From the NCBI GenBank assembly GCA_946221035.1, contig CAMIME010000006.1, forward strand, positions 5,669-69,668: a stretch of 64,000 nt of DNA. Reading direction: 5' to 3'. Within the stretch, counting starts at the first letter, position 1; each line of letters opens with the position of its first letter. The notes under the pieces are model-generated. The model worked only from the letters and a program-made list of their open reading frames with translations. It had not been told where the DNA came from and ran no database searches. Below, one piece after another: positions 1-9,222 of this stretch. The DNA is from an uncultured Campylobacter sp. Its GTDB lineage: Bacteria; Actinomycetota; Actinomycetes; Mycobacteriales; Mycobacteriaceae. The translations under genes were made by a program, and so were the position numbers.

Positions 1-2
1 AA

Positions 3-221
3 AGCCAGCGCACGACAGCGCTGCGCGCCCAGGTCTCTGCCCTGGGTCCATCGGCCACGCTTGCCCGCGGGTACGCAGTCGTGCAGGTCGTGCCCCGCGA
101 TGGCACGCCCCCGGAGGTCGTCACCTCAATTGCGCAGTCCCCTCCCGGGTCACAGCTGCGCATCCGCGTCGCCGACGGTTCGATTACCGCCGCCGCGATG
201 TCCACCACCCCCGCCGACTAA
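3..221 (+). CDS. xseA: exodeoxyribonuclease VII large subunit, C-terminal part
   Basis: This is the 3' end of a gene cut by the left edge of the window. The frame opens at base 3 and runs 72 codons to a TAA at 219-221. The translation contains [10 protein letters not shown], the conserved XseA C-terminal motif, and then a short beta-rich tail ([15 protein letters not shown]) typical of the family. XseA carries the nuclease active site of exonuclease VII, which degrades single-stranded DNA; the catalytic region lies outside the window. The small subunit gene begins 29 bp downstream, so the two subunits are co-transcribed. Confidence 0.9.
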   Translation, partial: SQRTTALRAQVSALGPSATLARGYAVVQVVPRDGTPPEVVTSIAQSPPGSQLRIRVADGSITAAAMSTTPAD

Positions 222-250
222 GCAGCAAAAAAGAAGACAAGGAGCACACC

Positions 251-541
251 ATGGCAGACAACACTTTCGGCACAGGCCAGGCGGGCGCGAACGCGTTCCC
301 CGACCCCGATTCGCTGAGCTACGAGCAGGCGCGAGACGAGCTCGTGGAAACGGTGAAGATCCTCGAGCTGGGCCAGATGGGGCTCGACGAATCGTTGAAG
401 TACTGGGAGCGCGGCGAAGCGCTGGCGAGGCGGTGCGAAGTGCTTCTCGACGGAGCGGCGAAACGCGTCGAAGACGCCATCGCGTCCCGGCAGCAAGCCG
501 GGTCGGCCCAGCCTAACGGGCAGCCCCCGGCTCAGGGGTAG
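251..541 (+). CDS. xseB: exodeoxyribonuclease VII small subunit
   Basis: A 96-residue protein that binds XseA as the regulatory small subunit of exonuclease VII. The family core is visible at residues 23-75: [18 protein letters not shown], then [23 protein letters not shown], an all-helical coiled-coil hairpin. The N-terminal 20 residues and the Gln/Pro-rich tail are not conserved. A strong ribosome binding site (AAGGAG) precedes the ATG by 6 bases. The last 29 bases overlap the end of the convergent DUF4245 gene. Confidence 0.95.
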   Translation: MADNTFGTGQAGANAFPDPDSLSYEQARDELVETVKILELGQMGLDESLKYWERGEALARRCEVLLDGAAKRVEDAIASRQQAGSAQPNGQPPAQG

Positions 542-1085
542 TCGCAAGCGCGGTAGAGATCAGCTGCTCAAACTCGGCGCGCTCGCCGGCACCGGTGACC
601 AAGAACCTCACGTCACCGGCATCTACGACCCACAGGTCGCGGGCGTCGGGGCTGGTGTAGACGTCGGTGACGGAGCCGTCGATACGCAATGTGTCCGTGA
701 GTTCGCGCGGCTTGCTGTCGAATTCCGCGATGGCCTTGTCTGTGGGCGCGCCGGTTTGGGTGAGCTGGAGGAAGCCGCCGTCGGGGGTGACCCAGCCGAC
801 GACCGGCGCGGGGGCTCCGTCGATCATGGAACGTCGCGCGGAGTTGGTGATCCACCCTTCGGGCATCTGGGGGTAGCGCACGGGGAAATTCACGCCCCGC
901 GCTTCCAGCGACAGGAAGGACTGCGCGTCAACCTCTTGGACCGGGCCCTGCTTCGGGGCCCCCGGGTTGTACGTGCAAAGGCCGGTTGCCCCGACTGCGA
1001 CGACCATGAGGACGGTGATCAGGACGGCGTTGATGAGCATGTCGCGCCCATCCTGGAAGATCCGGGGTTTTTTGTCGCTAGCCAC
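513..1085 (-). CDS. DUF4245 family membrane-anchored protein
   Basis: A 190-residue protein of unknown function found across Corynebacteriales beside glpX and xseB (Rv1100-like position). After a short basic N terminus ([12 protein letters not shown]) there is one membrane segment, [19 protein letters not shown], followed by an extracytoplasmic domain with the family hallmark '[20 protein letters not shown]'. I chose the GTG at 1085 because CATACT (1093-1098) lies exactly 7 nt upstream, the spacing of a leaderless promoter; an upstream in-frame start at 1115 is possible but less likely. It overlaps xseB tail to tail by 29 bp. Confidence 0.85.
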   Translation of the reverse strand: MASDKKPRIFQDGRDMLINAVLITVLMVVAVGATGLCTYNPGAPKQGPVQEVDAQSFLSLEARGVNFPVRYPQMPEGWITNSARRSMIDGAPAPVVGWVTPDGGFLQLTQTGAPTDKAIAEFDSKPRELTDTLRIDGSVTDVYTSPDARDLWVVDAGDVRFLVTGAGERAEFEQLISTALATTPEPGAAR

Positions 1086-1209
1086 GCGCACCAGTATGAC
1101 ACGCCACCGCGCCACCTAAAGAAACCCGAAGCCGGGTATGGAGGCGGGCAAGAAGTGCCACAATAGATGTGTCATTCGCTTTTGAAGGCGCTACTGGAGA
1201 AAGGCACAC

Positions 1210-2220
1210 ATGTCCGAGACGACTGATTTTTACCCCGATCGCAATCTTGCAATGGAGCTCGTGCGCGTTACCGAGGCCGCGGCGCTGGCGTCCGGGCGCT
1301 GGGTTGGTCGCGGTAAGAAGAACGAGGGCGACGGTGCCGCCGTCGACGCGATGCGCCAGATGATCAACTCCGTGAACATGGACGGCGTCATTGTCATCGG
1401 TGAGGGCGAGAAGGACGAAGCCCCGATGCTGTACAACGGCGAGCAGGTTGGCAACGGTCAGGGCGCCCAGGTGGATCTGGCCGTGGACCCCGTTGATGGC
1501 ACCCGCTTGATGGCGGAGGGCCGCCCGAACGCGATTTCCGTCATCGCCGCCGCCGACCGCGGCTCGATGTACAACCCGAAGGACGCGTTCTACATGAACA
1601 AGATCGCCGTGGGCCCGGAGGCGCGCGGCACGATCGACATCACCGCCCCTGTCGCCGCGAACATCGAAGCCGTTGCCAAGGCGAAGGGCGTGCGCCCCGC
1701 GGACGTCACCGTCGTGGTCCTGGATCGCCCCCGCCACGTTGAGCTGGTGAATGAGATCCGCGCGGCCGGTGCGAAGGTTCGCTTCATCATGGACGGCGAC
1801 GTTGCCGGCGCCATCGCCGCTGCACAAGACACGAACTCCATCGACATGGCGATGGGCGTGGGCGGCACGCCGGAAGGTGTCGTGACCGCGTGTGCGCTCA
1901 AGTGCCTCGGCGGCGAGATCCAGGGCATGCTGGCGCCGCAGTCGGATGAGGAGCGCGAGAAAGTGCTGGCCGCGGGCCACGACCTGAACCGCGTGCTCGG
2001 CATCAACGACCTGGTCACCTCCGACAACTGCTACTTCGCCGCCACCGGCGTGACCAACGGCGACATGCTGCGCGGCGTGTCCTACCGCAAGAACGGCGCA
2101 ACGACGCGTTCGTTGGTGATGCGATCGAAGTCGGGCACGGTGCGCTACGTGGAGTCCATCCACCAGCTGGCCAAGCTCCAGGAGTACTCCGTGGTGGATT
2201 ACTCGGACCCGAACAACTAG
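1210..2220 (+). CDS. glpX: class II fructose-1,6-bisphosphatase
   Basis: A 336-residue enzyme that hydrolyses fructose 1,6-bisphosphate to fructose 6-phosphate, the committed step of gluconeogenesis and the main FBPase of actinobacteria. Family motifs are intact: [12 protein letters not shown] near residue 65, the metal-binding [14 protein letters not shown] near 90-103, and [20 protein letters not shown] near 172. An AGAAAGG ribosome binding site precedes the ATG. Length is normal. It sits with fumC and DUF4245 as in mycobacteria, so it is part of the core genome here. Confidence 0.97.
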   Translation: MSETTDFYPDRNLAMELVRVTEAAALASGRWVGRGKKNEGDGAAVDAMRQMINSVNMDGVIVIGEGEKDEAPMLYNGEQVGNGQGAQVDLAVDPVDGTRLMAEGRPNAISVIAAADRGSMYNPKDAFYMNKIAVGPEARGTIDITAPVAANIEAVAKAKGVRPADVTVVVLDRPRHVELVNEIRAAGAKVRFIMDGDVAGAIAAAQDTNSIDMAMGVGGTPEGVVTACALKCLGGEIQGMLAPQSDEEREKVLAAGHDLNRVLGINDLVTSDNCYFAATGVTNGDMLRGVSYRKNGATTRSLVMRSKSGTVRYVESIHQLAKLQEYSVVDYSDPNN

Positions 2221-2226
2221 TAGCGG

Positions 2227-2910
2227 TTAGAACAACGCGGTAATCACCGCCATGCTCGCCAGCACATTATTGGCGGCGTGGGCGATAAAGCTGGCGGTGA
2301 TGCCGCCGTGAAAGCGTGCTACCAGCGCGAACCCAACGCCGCAGAAGAAGGTGTACACCATGGCTACCGGGGCGATGTGCACGACACCGAAGATCGCGGA
2401 GCTGAGCAGCACGCTAAGCACCCCCGGCATCAGAGTGTCAAAGTAGTGTAGGAGCACCCGCCGGAACACCAGCTCTTCAATAAAAGGCCCGATTAGCAAG
2501 TATCCGGCCAGCAGTACTAGCACCGGTACCACGCTGTCGGCATCGGCCGCAATCTTCTCCGCGGCCGATTCGCCGCCCGGCTCCATCCCCAGGAGCGGTC
2601 CTACAAGGGCGCTGGAGGCAGCCGAGCCGATCACCACCGTGGGGATCTGCCACAGCAAGTGCCACCCCCGCCGTCCCAACCGGACAAGCCCGAGCTCGAG
2701 CCCTCGCCCCCTCATGTAGTGGATCAAAACCACCGTAGGCACGACGAGGGACACCACCACGATCACGGGCAGTAGCCCCACAGCAAGCGCGCGGGAAATA
2801 CCGGCGTTTAGCAGGATCAACCCTTGCCCAATCAGCAAAACATACGCTGCAGCCATGGCGGCTAGGGCAACGATCGCGTCCCTCCCACGGGGTGGGGTGA
2901 GTTCGCGCAT
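2227..2910 (-). CDS. CPBP family intramembrane metalloprotease
   Basis: A 227-residue polytopic membrane protein of the CPBP/Abi family (Rce1-like). The three active-site motifs are present in order: FIEELVFRRVLLHY (the EExxxR motif), FGVVHIAP and HAANNVLA, which supply the glutamates, histidines and asparagine of the intramembrane protease site. About six hydrophobic segments can be drawn. An AAGGAG ribosome binding site lies 6-7 nt before the ATG. It converges on glpX with a 6-bp gap. The substrate is unknown; relatives process prenylated proteins or give bacteriocin self-immunity, but nothing local points to either. Confidence 0.88.
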   Translation of the reverse strand: MRELTPPRGRDAIVALAAMAAAYVLLIGQGLILLNAGISRALAVGLLPVIVVVSLVVPTVVLIHYMRGRGLELGLVRLGRRGWHLLWQIPTVVIGSAASSALVGPLLGMEPGGESAAEKIAADADSVVPVLVLLAGYLLIGPFIEELVFRRVLLHYFDTLMPGVLSVLLSSAIFGVVHIAPVAMVYTFFCGVGFALVARFHGGITASFIAHAANNVLASMAVITALF

Positions 2911-2990
2911 ATCCGCTCCTTCTCATGGTTCAATCGGGCATAATCGCAAGATGTAAGTGTCTACCACAGCGGAAAAAGTAAAGGATGATC

Positions 2991-4391
2991 ATGGCTGATC
3001 AGGAATACCGTATTGAACATGACACGATGGGCGAAGTGAAGGTCCCGAAGAACGCCCTGTGGCGCGCCCAGACCCAGCGTGCGGTGGAGAACTTCCCCAT
3101 CTCCGGTCGCGGCCTCGAGTCCCAGCAGATTCGCGCCCTCGGCCTGCTCAAGGCCGCGTGTGCGCAGGTGAACAAGGACCTGGGCAAGCTCGACGAAGAG
3201 AAGGCTGACGCCATCATCGCCGCCGCGAAGGAGATCGCGGACGGCAAGCACGATGACCAGTTCCCCATCGACGTGTTCCAGACCGGTTCCGGTACCTCCT
3301 CCAACATGAACACCAACGAGGTCATCGCCTCCATTTGCAAGGCGAACGGCGTGGAGGTCCACCCGAACGACGACGTGAACATGGGCCAGTCCTCGAACGA
3401 CACTTTCCCCACCGCCACCCACGTCGCGGCAACCGAGGCTGCGGCCAGCGTCCTCATCCCGGCCCTGGAGCAGCTGCATCAGTCCCTGGACAAGAAGGCC
3501 AACGAGTGGCACGAGGTGGTCAAGTCCGGCCGCACCCACCTGATGGATGCCACCCCGGTCACCCTCGGCCAGGAGTTCTCCGGCTACGCCCGCCAGATCG
3601 AGCTGGGCATTGAGCGTGTGAAGAACACCCTGAACCACCTGGGTGAGCTGCCGATCGGCGGCACCGCCGTGGGCACCGGCATCAACACCCCGGCAGAGTT
3701 CGGCGGCAAGGTGACCGAGGAGCTGAAGAAGCTCACCGGCATCGAGCAGCTCTCCGAAGCAAAGAACCACTTCGAGGCGCAGGCGAACCGTGATGGCCTC
3801 GTCGAGTTCTCCGGCGCGATGCGTTCCGTGGCTGTGTCCCTGTACAAGATTGCCAACGACATCCGCCTGATGGGCTCCGGCCCGCTCGCCGGCCTGGGCG
3901 AGATCCACCTGCCGGACCTGCAGCCGGGCTCCTCCATCATGCCGGGCAAGGTCAACCCGGTGCTGTGCGAGACCGCGACGCAGGTCTCCGCGCAGGTCAT
4001 CGGCAACGACGCTGCTGTGGCGTTCGCCGGCACCCAAGGCCAGTTCGAGCTCAACGTGTTCATCCCGGTGATGGCCCGCAACGTGCTCGAATCCGCTCGC
4101 CTGCTGGCCAACACCTCCATCCAGTTCGCGACCCGCCTGGTCGACGGCATCGAGCCGAACGAGGAACGCATGCGCACCCTGGCCGAGTCCTCCCCGTCCA
4201 TCGTCACCCCGCTGAACTCAGCGATCGGCTACGAGAACGCGGCCAAGATTGCCAAGCACGCGGTGAAGGAAGGCATCACCATCCGCCAGGCCACCATCGA
4301 CCTCGGCTTCGTCGACGGCGAGAAGCTCACCGAGGAAGAGCTGGATAAGCGCCTCGACGTGCTCGCGATGGCGAACACCGACCGCAACTAG
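2991..4391 (+). CDS. fumC: class II fumarate hydratase
   Basis: A 466-residue homotetrameric, iron-independent fumarase that interconverts fumarate and L-malate in the TCA cycle. The lyase superfamily signature [11 protein letters not shown] is intact near residue 314, and the active-site segments [13 protein letters not shown] and [12 protein letters not shown] are present. I chose the second of two closely spaced ATGs because AAAGG ends 6 nt before it, whereas the first ATG (2985) overlaps the ribosome binding site. A perfect hairpin terminator follows at 4412-4445. Confidence 0.97.
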   Translation: MADQEYRIEHDTMGEVKVPKNALWRAQTQRAVENFPISGRGLESQQIRALGLLKAACAQVNKDLGKLDEEKADAIIAAAKEIADGKHDDQFPIDVFQTGSGTSSNMNTNEVIASICKANGVEVHPNDDVNMGQSSNDTFPTATHVAATEAAASVLIPALEQLHQSLDKKANEWHEVVKSGRTHLMDATPVTLGQEFSGYARQIELGIERVKNTLNHLGELPIGGTAVGTGINTPAEFGGKVTEELKKLTGIEQLSEAKNHFEAQANRDGLVEFSGAMRSVAVSLYKIANDIRLMGSGPLAGLGEIHLPDLQPGSSIMPGKVNPVLCETATQVSAQVIGNDAAVAFAGTQGQFELNVFIPVMARNVLESARLLANTSIQFATRLVDGIEPNEERMRTLAESSPSIVTPLNSAIGYENAAKIAKHAVKEGITIRQATIDLGFVDGEKLTEEELDKRLDVLAMANTDRN

Positions 4392-4411
4392 CGCTTAAGC
4401 CCCCGGCTACA

Positions 4412-4445
4412 ATCCCCAGCAACGTCAAACTGCTGGGGATTTTTC
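4412..4445 (+). terminator. rho-independent terminator of fumC
   Basis: ATCCCCAGCA (4412-4421) pairs perfectly with TGCTGGGGAT (4431-4440) across a 9-nt loop and is followed by a run of T. It ends on the base before the start codon of the next gene, so its 3' arm also carries that gene's only plausible Shine-Dalgarno sequence. Confidence 0.85.
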
Positions 4446-4961
4446 ATGCCTGATTCCTTCACCGAACTTCGCACGAAGGGCGGCTCAAACCGCCCGTGGA
4501 TCGCCGCCGGTGTCTCCGCGCTCGCCGTCGCACTCATCCTGATCGCGCTCGCAGGCGCGTACTGGTACGCCAACCCGCGCCCGGAGGCCGAGCCCACGGT
4601 GCCCCCGACCGTCACCGTCACTGCCGCCCCCGAGCCATTGCTTGACGACGCCTCCGGTTCCCACCCCACCGGCACATTCACCGGCACCCTGGTCAGCCTC
4701 CACGACAACGCGAAGGTACAGGCCTGGCCCGCGGTAGCTACCTTCGGGGGTGGCACCGGTTCGATCACCTATCCCCTCACCGGCTGCACCTCGGTCATCG
4801 CCCGGGATGGCTCTGCCACGCCCCTGACGAAGCAGTGTCCTGCTCCGGGTGGTGAGGGCCGGTGGGCCGTCGATACGCGAGGCGATGGCATTGTGCGCAT
4901 GACGTACTTCGAAGGCGAGGAAGCGCTGGTGGAGGGCGAATTGTCGCCCGGCTTGCCATAG
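4446..4961 (+). CDS. membrane-anchored hypothetical protein
   Basis: I do not recognise this 171-residue protein. It has a short polar N terminus, one hydrophobic segment at about residues 19-41 (WIAAGVSALAVALILIALAG), a Pro/Thr-rich linker and an extracytoplasmic domain of about 100 residues. The two cysteines (in LTGCTSV and LTKQCPAP) could form a disulfide. The ATG directly follows the fumC terminator, and CTGGGGA inside the terminator stem is the only ribosome binding site. A TetR gene follows after 27 bp in the same direction but has its own promoter. Confidence 0.7.
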   Translation: MPDSFTELRTKGGSNRPWIAAGVSALAVALILIALAGAYWYANPRPEAEPTVPPTVTVTAAPEPLLDDASGSHPTGTFTGTLVSLHDNAKVQAWPAVATFGGGTGSITYPLTGCTSVIARDGSATPLTKQCPAPGGEGRWAVDTRGDGIVRMTYFEGEEALVEGELSPGLP

Positions 4962-4969
4962 GGTGCACC

Positions 4970-4994
4970 GGGTGTAATATTGCACCCCGTGCAA
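4970..4994 (+). promoter_or_regulatory. TetR operator overlapping a leaderless promoter
   Basis: GGGTGTAATATTGCACCC (4970-4987) is an 18-bp palindrome with one mismatched pair. It contains the -10-like TAATAT (4975-4980). A second palindrome, TTGCAC-CCC-GTGCAA (4980-4994), shares its right half and covers the GTG start at 4989. The GTG sits 8 nt after the -10 box, so the mRNA is probably leaderless. The arrangement fits autorepression by the TetR protein encoded immediately downstream. Confidence 0.7.
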
Positions 4995-5594
4995 AATGAC
5001 GGGATTCGGGACAAGAAGCGACGGGAGACGAAGCGGCGCATCATCGATGAAGCGATCGAGCTGGTGCAATCGCACGGCTTCGACAACGTGACGGTCGAAG
5101 ACATTTGCAGCGCCGCCGAAATCTCGCGGCGCACCTTTTTCAACTACATGGACTCAAAAGACGAGGCCGTACTGGGGGTCTTCCCCTTCGCTCTGAGCCC
5201 TGCGGCCCTCGAGCGGATCCGGGCGACGCAGACCCAGAACATGCTCGAGCTCATCATCAGCTCGCTGGACACCGTCGATGATGTCTACGGCCCGCCACCG
5301 CCGACCCGGCACGCGCTGCTCGAAGCGAACCCGTGTCTGCTTAACGCCGAGGCCGCGAGGAAGCGCCAGATGCTCATGGACCTAGCGGTCGCGGTCATTG
5401 ATCACTTCGAGCGCTTCCCCGAGGACCAGCGCACCGACGGCACACAGAAGGAAGAGGCGCACATCGTCGTCGGCCTGTTCCGCACCGCGCTCTCGCGCTA
5501 CTTGTGGAGCACACACCAGGAGGCAGACCCGGTCGCGGAACTTCGCCGACACGCCGAGCACATCACCACCTACACACAGGAGCTGAAATGGTAG
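4989..5594 (+). CDS. TetR family repressor of the adjacent efflux pump
   Basis: A 201-residue TetR-type regulator. The N-terminal helix-turn-helix spans about residues 10-55 ([42 protein letters not shown]). The C-terminal ligand domain resembles that of other drug-efflux repressors, including a conserved MFNYF-like region. I chose GTG 4989 over TTG 4980 because it is at leaderless distance from TAATAT. It overlaps the start of the DHA2 exporter gene by 7 bp (its stop lies inside the exporter's first codons), so the two form one operon presumably repressed through the palindromes at 4970-4994. Confidence 0.85.
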   Translation: MQNDGIRDKKRRETKRRIIDEAIELVQSHGFDNVTVEDICSAAEISRRTFFNYMDSKDEAVLGVFPFALSPAALERIRATQTQNMLELIISSLDTVDDVYGPPPPTRHALLEANPCLLNAEAARKRQMLMDLAVAVIDHFERFPEDQRTDGTQKEEAHIVVGLFRTALSRYLWSTHQEADPVAELRRHAEHITTYTQELKW

Positions 5595-7138
5595 AAACCA
5601 CCCCCAAGGACGCCCAGCCGCGCCCGAACGTGACCCTCGTGTTCTCTGCCCTGCTGCTCACCATGCTGATGAGCTCGCTGGGACAGATGATCTTCTCCAC
5701 CGCGCTGCCCACCATCGTCGGCGAGCTCGGTGGCGTGGACCACATGAGCTGGGTGATCTCGTCGTTCTTGGTCACCATGACCATCGCGATGCCCATCAAC
5801 GGCAAGCTCGGCGATTTGATCGGCCGCAAATGGCTCTACATCGGCGGCATCGCGCTGTTTGTCATCGGCTCCACCATCGGCGGCTTCGCCCACACGATGG
5901 AGCTGCTCATCATCGGTCGGGCGGTCCAGGGGCTCGGCGCTGGCGGGATGATGGTGAACTCGCAATCCATCATCGCCGAGGTCGTGCCGGCACGCGAGCG
6001 CGGAAAGTACATGGGCGTCATGGGCGCCGTCTTTGGCGTGGCCTCAGTACTCGGCCCCGTGCTCGGCGGGTGGTTCACGGACGGACCCGGCTGGCGCTGG
6101 GCGTTGTGGATGAACATCCCGCTCGGTCTTCTGGCCATGACGGTATCTTCCCTGGTACTAAGGCTGCGCAAGGGGTCCGTCAAGGGCCTCGACGTGGATT
6201 GGCTGGGCACCCTGTTCATGGTCACCGCGACCACCTCGCTCATCCTCACCACCACCTGGGGCGGGACGCAGTACGAGTGGACATCGCCCACAATTGTGAC
6301 CACCCTTTCGATCGCGGTGGTGTCCGCAGTCGCTTTCGTCATCGTCGAACTGCGAGCGGACGACCCGCTGATTCCCCTGGGTCTGTTTACAAACCGCAAC
6401 ATGGTTCTCACCACGTTGGCGGGCACCGTCCTCGGCCTGGCCATGACGTCCTCGCTGGCCTACCTGCCCACATACCTGCAGATGGTGCACGAGCTGACCC
6501 CGACCGAAGCGGGTCTCATGATGCTGCCCATGGTCGTGGGCATGCTGGGCACCGGCATGGGCGTTGGGTTCATCATCTCGAAGACCGGGCGCTACAAGAT
6601 TTACCCGCTGGCCGGCATGCTGATCACCACGATCGGCCTCTACCTGTTCTCCCGCCTGCAGCCGTCCACGACGCTGACCACTCTCGGGGTGTACATGTTC
6701 ATCTTCGGTTTCGGCCTCGGCCTGGTGATGCAGGTGCTGGTACTCATCGTGCAGAACTCGTTCCCCCTGGCGGTGGTGGGCACCGCGACGTCGACGAACA
6801 ACTTCTTCCGCCAGATCGGTTCGGCCATTGGCGCATCCCTATCCGGGTCGCTGTTCATTCACAACATGCGCGGCCACCTCGAGAACCGTCTGCCCGACGC
6901 ATTGGCGCAGATGGGGCCCGAAGGCGCAGAGATTGGTAAACAGTTTGGTGACGGCGGTGCCAACAACCTCACCCCCGAACTGGTCGCCCAGCTCCCGGAT
7001 CCCGTGAAGGAAGTGGTCCTGTCCAGCTACAACGACGGGCTGACCCCCGTGTTTACGCTCATGGTTCCCCTCGCGCTTTTGGCGTTTATGCTCCTGCTCC
7101 CGGTGAAGGAAGAGCGGTTGAAGGAGGACCTGAGCTAG
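5588..7138 (+). CDS. DHA2 family (14-TMS) multidrug exporter
   Basis: A 516-residue major facilitator of the EmrB/QacA (DHA2) type that exports drugs by proton antiport. Visible family features are the N-terminal [14 protein letters not shown], the motif A loop [13 protein letters not shown] near residue 77, and motif C in [18 protein letters not shown] near 148-165. About 14 hydrophobic segments fit. The ATG lies inside the last codons of the TetR gene, so translation is probably coupled. The substrate cannot be told from sequence. A longer in-frame extension from 5504 would overlap the TetR gene and has no support. Confidence 0.9.
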   Translation: MVETTPKDAQPRPNVTLVFSALLLTMLMSSLGQMIFSTALPTIVGELGGVDHMSWVISSFLVTMTIAMPINGKLGDLIGRKWLYIGGIALFVIGSTIGGFAHTMELLIIGRAVQGLGAGGMMVNSQSIIAEVVPARERGKYMGVMGAVFGVASVLGPVLGGWFTDGPGWRWALWMNIPLGLLAMTVSSLVLRLRKGSVKGLDVDWLGTLFMVTATTSLILTTTWGGTQYEWTSPTIVTTLSIAVVSAVAFVIVELRADDPLIPLGLFTNRNMVLTTLAGTVLGLAMTSSLAYLPTYLQMVHELTPTEAGLMMLPMVVGMLGTGMGVGFIISKTGRYKIYPLAGMLITTIGLYLFSRLQPSTTLTTLGVYMFIFGFGLGLVMQVLVLIVQNSFPLAVVGTATSTNNFFRQIGSAIGASLSGSLFIHNMRGHLENRLPDALAQMGPEGAEIGKQFGDGGANNLTPELVAQLPDPVKEVVLSSYNDGLTPVFTLMVPLALLAFMLLLPVKEERLKEDLS

Positions 7139-7141
7139 CCG

Positions 7142-7669
7142 CTAGCTCAGGGCGCGCGGGAGGAGAAGCTCGTAGATGTCGCAGTCGCGCCACTCGCCCT
7201 CCATCTCGCCATACGACATCTGGGCCATGTTGTGGAATGTGCCCACCTTCTCAAATCCGCGGGATTCGTGCAGCCCCGCGGATCCCGAATTCTCGGGGAA
7301 GATCCACGAATGAATCGACCACTTCCCCAGCTTGATGCACGTTTCCACGAGCGTATCCAGCAGCGCTCCGGAGACTCCCTTACCGCGCGCGTCGGGGTGA
7401 GTGTAGATCGAATCCTCCACCACCCCGTGAAACACACTGCGAGACGACGCTTGCGCCGCCGACACCCAGCCGAGCACCTTCGCATCGTCGGTCGCATCCA
7501 CTGCCACGAAGACCGTGTCCATGATCTTCTTCCGCGAGAACTCTTCCCACGTCTGGCCCTGCGTCTCAAACGTCGCGTTGCCGGTGCTCAACCCCATCTC
7601 ATAGATCGCCCGCACCTGCGGGTAGTCGTCGGGCCGAATCGGGCGGATGACAAAATCCGAACTTGGCAT
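7142..7669 (-). CDS. GNAT acetyltransferase, phosphinothricin acetyltransferase-like
   Basis: A 175-residue acetyl-CoA-dependent N-acetyltransferase. The N terminus (IRPIRPDDYPQVRAIYEMGL), the acetyl-CoA loop HPDARGKGVSGALLDTLVE near residue 90, and FPENSGSAGLHESRGFEKVG near 125 match the PAT/Bar/YwnH subgroup that acetylates phosphinothricin-like or other small amines. The true substrate is unknown. GACAAT lies 7 nt before the ATG at 7669, which suggests a leaderless start; two further upstream ATGs are in frame but badly placed. It converges on the DHA2 exporter with a 3-bp gap. Confidence 0.88.
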   Translation of the reverse strand: MPSSDFVIRPIRPDDYPQVRAIYEMGLSTGNATFETQGQTWEEFSRKKIMDTVFVAVDATDDAKVLGWVSAAQASSRSVFHGVVEDSIYTHPDARGKGVSGALLDTLVETCIKLGKWSIHSWIFPENSGSAGLHESRGFEKVGTFHNMAQMSYGEMEGEWRDCDIYELLLPRALS

Positions 7670-7798
7670 GCGCCCCATTGTCCATAGCCCGCCCGCATCT
7701 CGCAAAGTGCGGCCCCGCTAAGTGGTCGGGAAAACAGCGGGGTCGGGTGTTGCATGACTGCCTCGTCGGCGGCTCCGCGCCCACCCCCACCACACAAA

Positions 7799-7842
7799 AC
7801 ACGCCCCGAACCCCCTTGCGCAGGGGATTCGGGGCGTGGTGT
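7799..7842 (-). terminator. terminator of the LGFP lipoprotein gene
   Basis: On the minus strand a long GC-rich hairpin (CACGCCCCGAA, CCCC, loop, GGGG, TTCGGGGCGTG) is followed by TTTTGTG. It lies just beyond the stop codon of the lipoprotein gene at 7855. Confidence 0.8.
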
Positions 7843-7854
7843 AGCCCGCCGAAA

Positions 7855-8457
7855 TTACTTGTTCGGGGTAATGATCGCGGTGAAGGCGTCCTCGGTACCA
7901 CCGCGGGTCCACTCGATGGTGCCGTTCTCGAACTCCTGGGTCCAACCGGACTTGTCAGCGTTCTCGGTCTCCGGAGCAACCGGGAAGCCGAGCTTCTTGT
8001 CCAGGCGGACGTCGGTCAGCCACTCGTTCGCAATCTGGCCCCAGGTCGGAGCGCCACCGGTGTTCTCGTTCCAGGTGACGAAGTGCTCGTTGTCGTAGGT
8101 GACGATCCAGCCGTTGTCGATCTCCTCGACAGCCATCGGCTCGCCCCAAGCCGGCTCAGCGTACTTGTCCATAGCAGCGACAACGCCGGCCGGGACCATC
8201 GCAGCGGTGCCGTCGGCGAGCGTGATCTCCTCAGTCGCCTCAGCGTCAGCTGCAGCAGCGGAAGAGGTCGCGGCGGAGGAAGAAGCGGACTCGGTCACGG
8301 TGTCCTCAGCCACGGTCTCGGTCGCGGTGTTGGTCTCGGTCGCGGTTGCCACCTCGGTGGTGGAGTCGGCGGCGGTGTCGTCGTCGTTCGAGCACGCAAC
8401 CAGGCCGGTAGCCAGGGTCAGAGCGAGGGCGGAAGCAGTGAGCTTACGGGAAAACAT
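7855..8457 (-). CDS. putative secreted lipoprotein with an LGFP-type repeat
   Basis: A 200-residue exported protein. A signal peptide ends in the lipobox LVAC (cleavage before Cys 21), followed by a roughly 50-residue Thr/Glu/Ala/Ser-rich linker. The C-terminal half has Trp-rich segments and one LGFP-like repeat (KKLGFPVAPE, then WTQEFENGTIEWT). LGFP repeats are typical of cell-wall-associated proteins in mycolate-containing actinobacteria and may bind the envelope. The ATG is set by a strong AAAGGTGA ribosome binding site; the longer upstream reading frame has none. A strong hairpin terminator follows. Confidence 0.8.
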   Translation of the reverse strand: MFSRKLTASALALTLATGLVACSNDDDTAADSTTEVATATETNTATETVAEDTVTESASSSAATSSAAAADAEATEEITLADGTAAMVPAGVVAAMDKYAEPAWGEPMAVEEIDNGWIVTYDNEHFVTWNENTGGAPTWGQIANEWLTDVRLDKKLGFPVAPETENADKSGWTQEFENGTIEWTRGGTEDAFTAIITPNK

Positions 8458-8537
8458 GGGTAAATCACCTTTCGTATCGGATTTAGTGCTTCGACCATTA
8501 TGCAAACTTTGGGTGAACTCTCGGTGTCGCGCACCCC

Positions 8538-9197
8538 TTATCGGGGGCGTTTTCGCGTTTTCCTCTTGTGCGCGGACCGGTTTTGCGCATTGCCCCGCGG
8601 TGCAGTCTGTGTCGCGCGTTTGCCCTGCTGAGACGCGCCAGCACCCTGACTCCGGGAGGAGTTCGGGGTGCGCCCCTTGGCCACCCCGACGAACTCTTGG
8701 ATCTCGGGGCTGTCGTCGGCCACGCGCCACACGAGTGCCACCTCGGTGTGAAAGTGGGAACCCGGGTCGGCGGTGAGCTCGCAGACGGCGATCTGCTTTT
8801 TCGACAGCGCGCGCAGAAGTGGCAGGGGCGCGAGTGCCACACCGACGTTGGCGGCGACGATTTGAAGGGCGGACCGGAGGTCGTCGATAAGCGATTGCTC
8901 TGTGAACTCGAAGTTGATGATCTCGCCCTCGATGTCGTCCACGGTCAGCGTTTCGCCGGCGTACACGGAGTCCTTGGGCACGGCCACGCCCGCCGCCTCG
9001 GTGTAGAGGCGGACGACGTGGAACTCGTCTGTGACGCGCGCGTCCGGCAGCCGCATCAGCGCCATGTCGGCGCCAGCGTCCAGCTGCGCGAACGCGTCGT
9101 CCGACTGCACCGTGTCAAGCTTTGCGGACGTGTATTGCTCGTAGCGGCGAAACCATTTGCCGGGCTCCGTCCCAGTGACGAACGCAATGGTGAGCAT
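8538..9197 (-). CDS. LysR effector-domain-like protein lacking the DNA-binding domain
   Basis: A 219-residue protein matching only the substrate-binding half of LysR regulators: MLTIAFVTGTEPGKWFRRYE, a middle segment ADMALMRLPD, and VGVALAPLPLLRALSKKQI. The usual N-terminal helix-turn-helix is absent. The last 40 residues are a basic Arg/Lys/Asn/Gln tail that could contact nucleic acid. The start is set by TAGCAT (9206-9211 on the minus strand), 8 nt before the ATG. It is divergent from the DUF5997 gene with only 25 bp between start codons, an association also seen in other corynebacteria. Function is unknown. Confidence 0.75.
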   Translation of the reverse strand: MLTIAFVTGTEPGKWFRRYEQYTSAKLDTVQSDDAFAQLDAGADMALMRLPDARVTDEFHVVRLYTEAAGVAVPKDSVYAGETLTVDDIEGEIINFEFTEQSLIDDLRSALQIVAANVGVALAPLPLLRALSKKQIAVCELTADPGSHFHTEVALVWRVADDSPEIQEFVGVAKGRTPNSSRSQGAGASQQGKRATQTAPRGNAQNRSAHKRKTRKRPR

Positions 9198-9205
9198 GGG
9201 GCGTA

Positions 9206-9215
9206 ATGCTACCGT
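9206..9215. promoter_or_regulatory. overlapping divergent -10 boxes for two leaderless genes
   Basis: The plus strand reads TACCGT (9210-9215) 7 nt before the ATG at 9223. The minus strand reads TAGCAT (9211 to 9206) 8 nt before the ATG at 9197. The two boxes share the TA at 9210-9211. Confidence 0.65.
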
Positions 9216-9222
9216 GTGCCCC

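Noticed and set aside
1078..2163. A 361-codon open frame antisense to glpX
   Set aside because: It is a by-product of high-G+C codon use: its translation is low-complexity Val/His/Ala/Arg/Gly and follows the third-position pattern of glpX. The same holds for long antisense frames over fumC (2961-4037), glyA (9873-11135), mfd (28247-29446) and glmU-prs (38885-41179).
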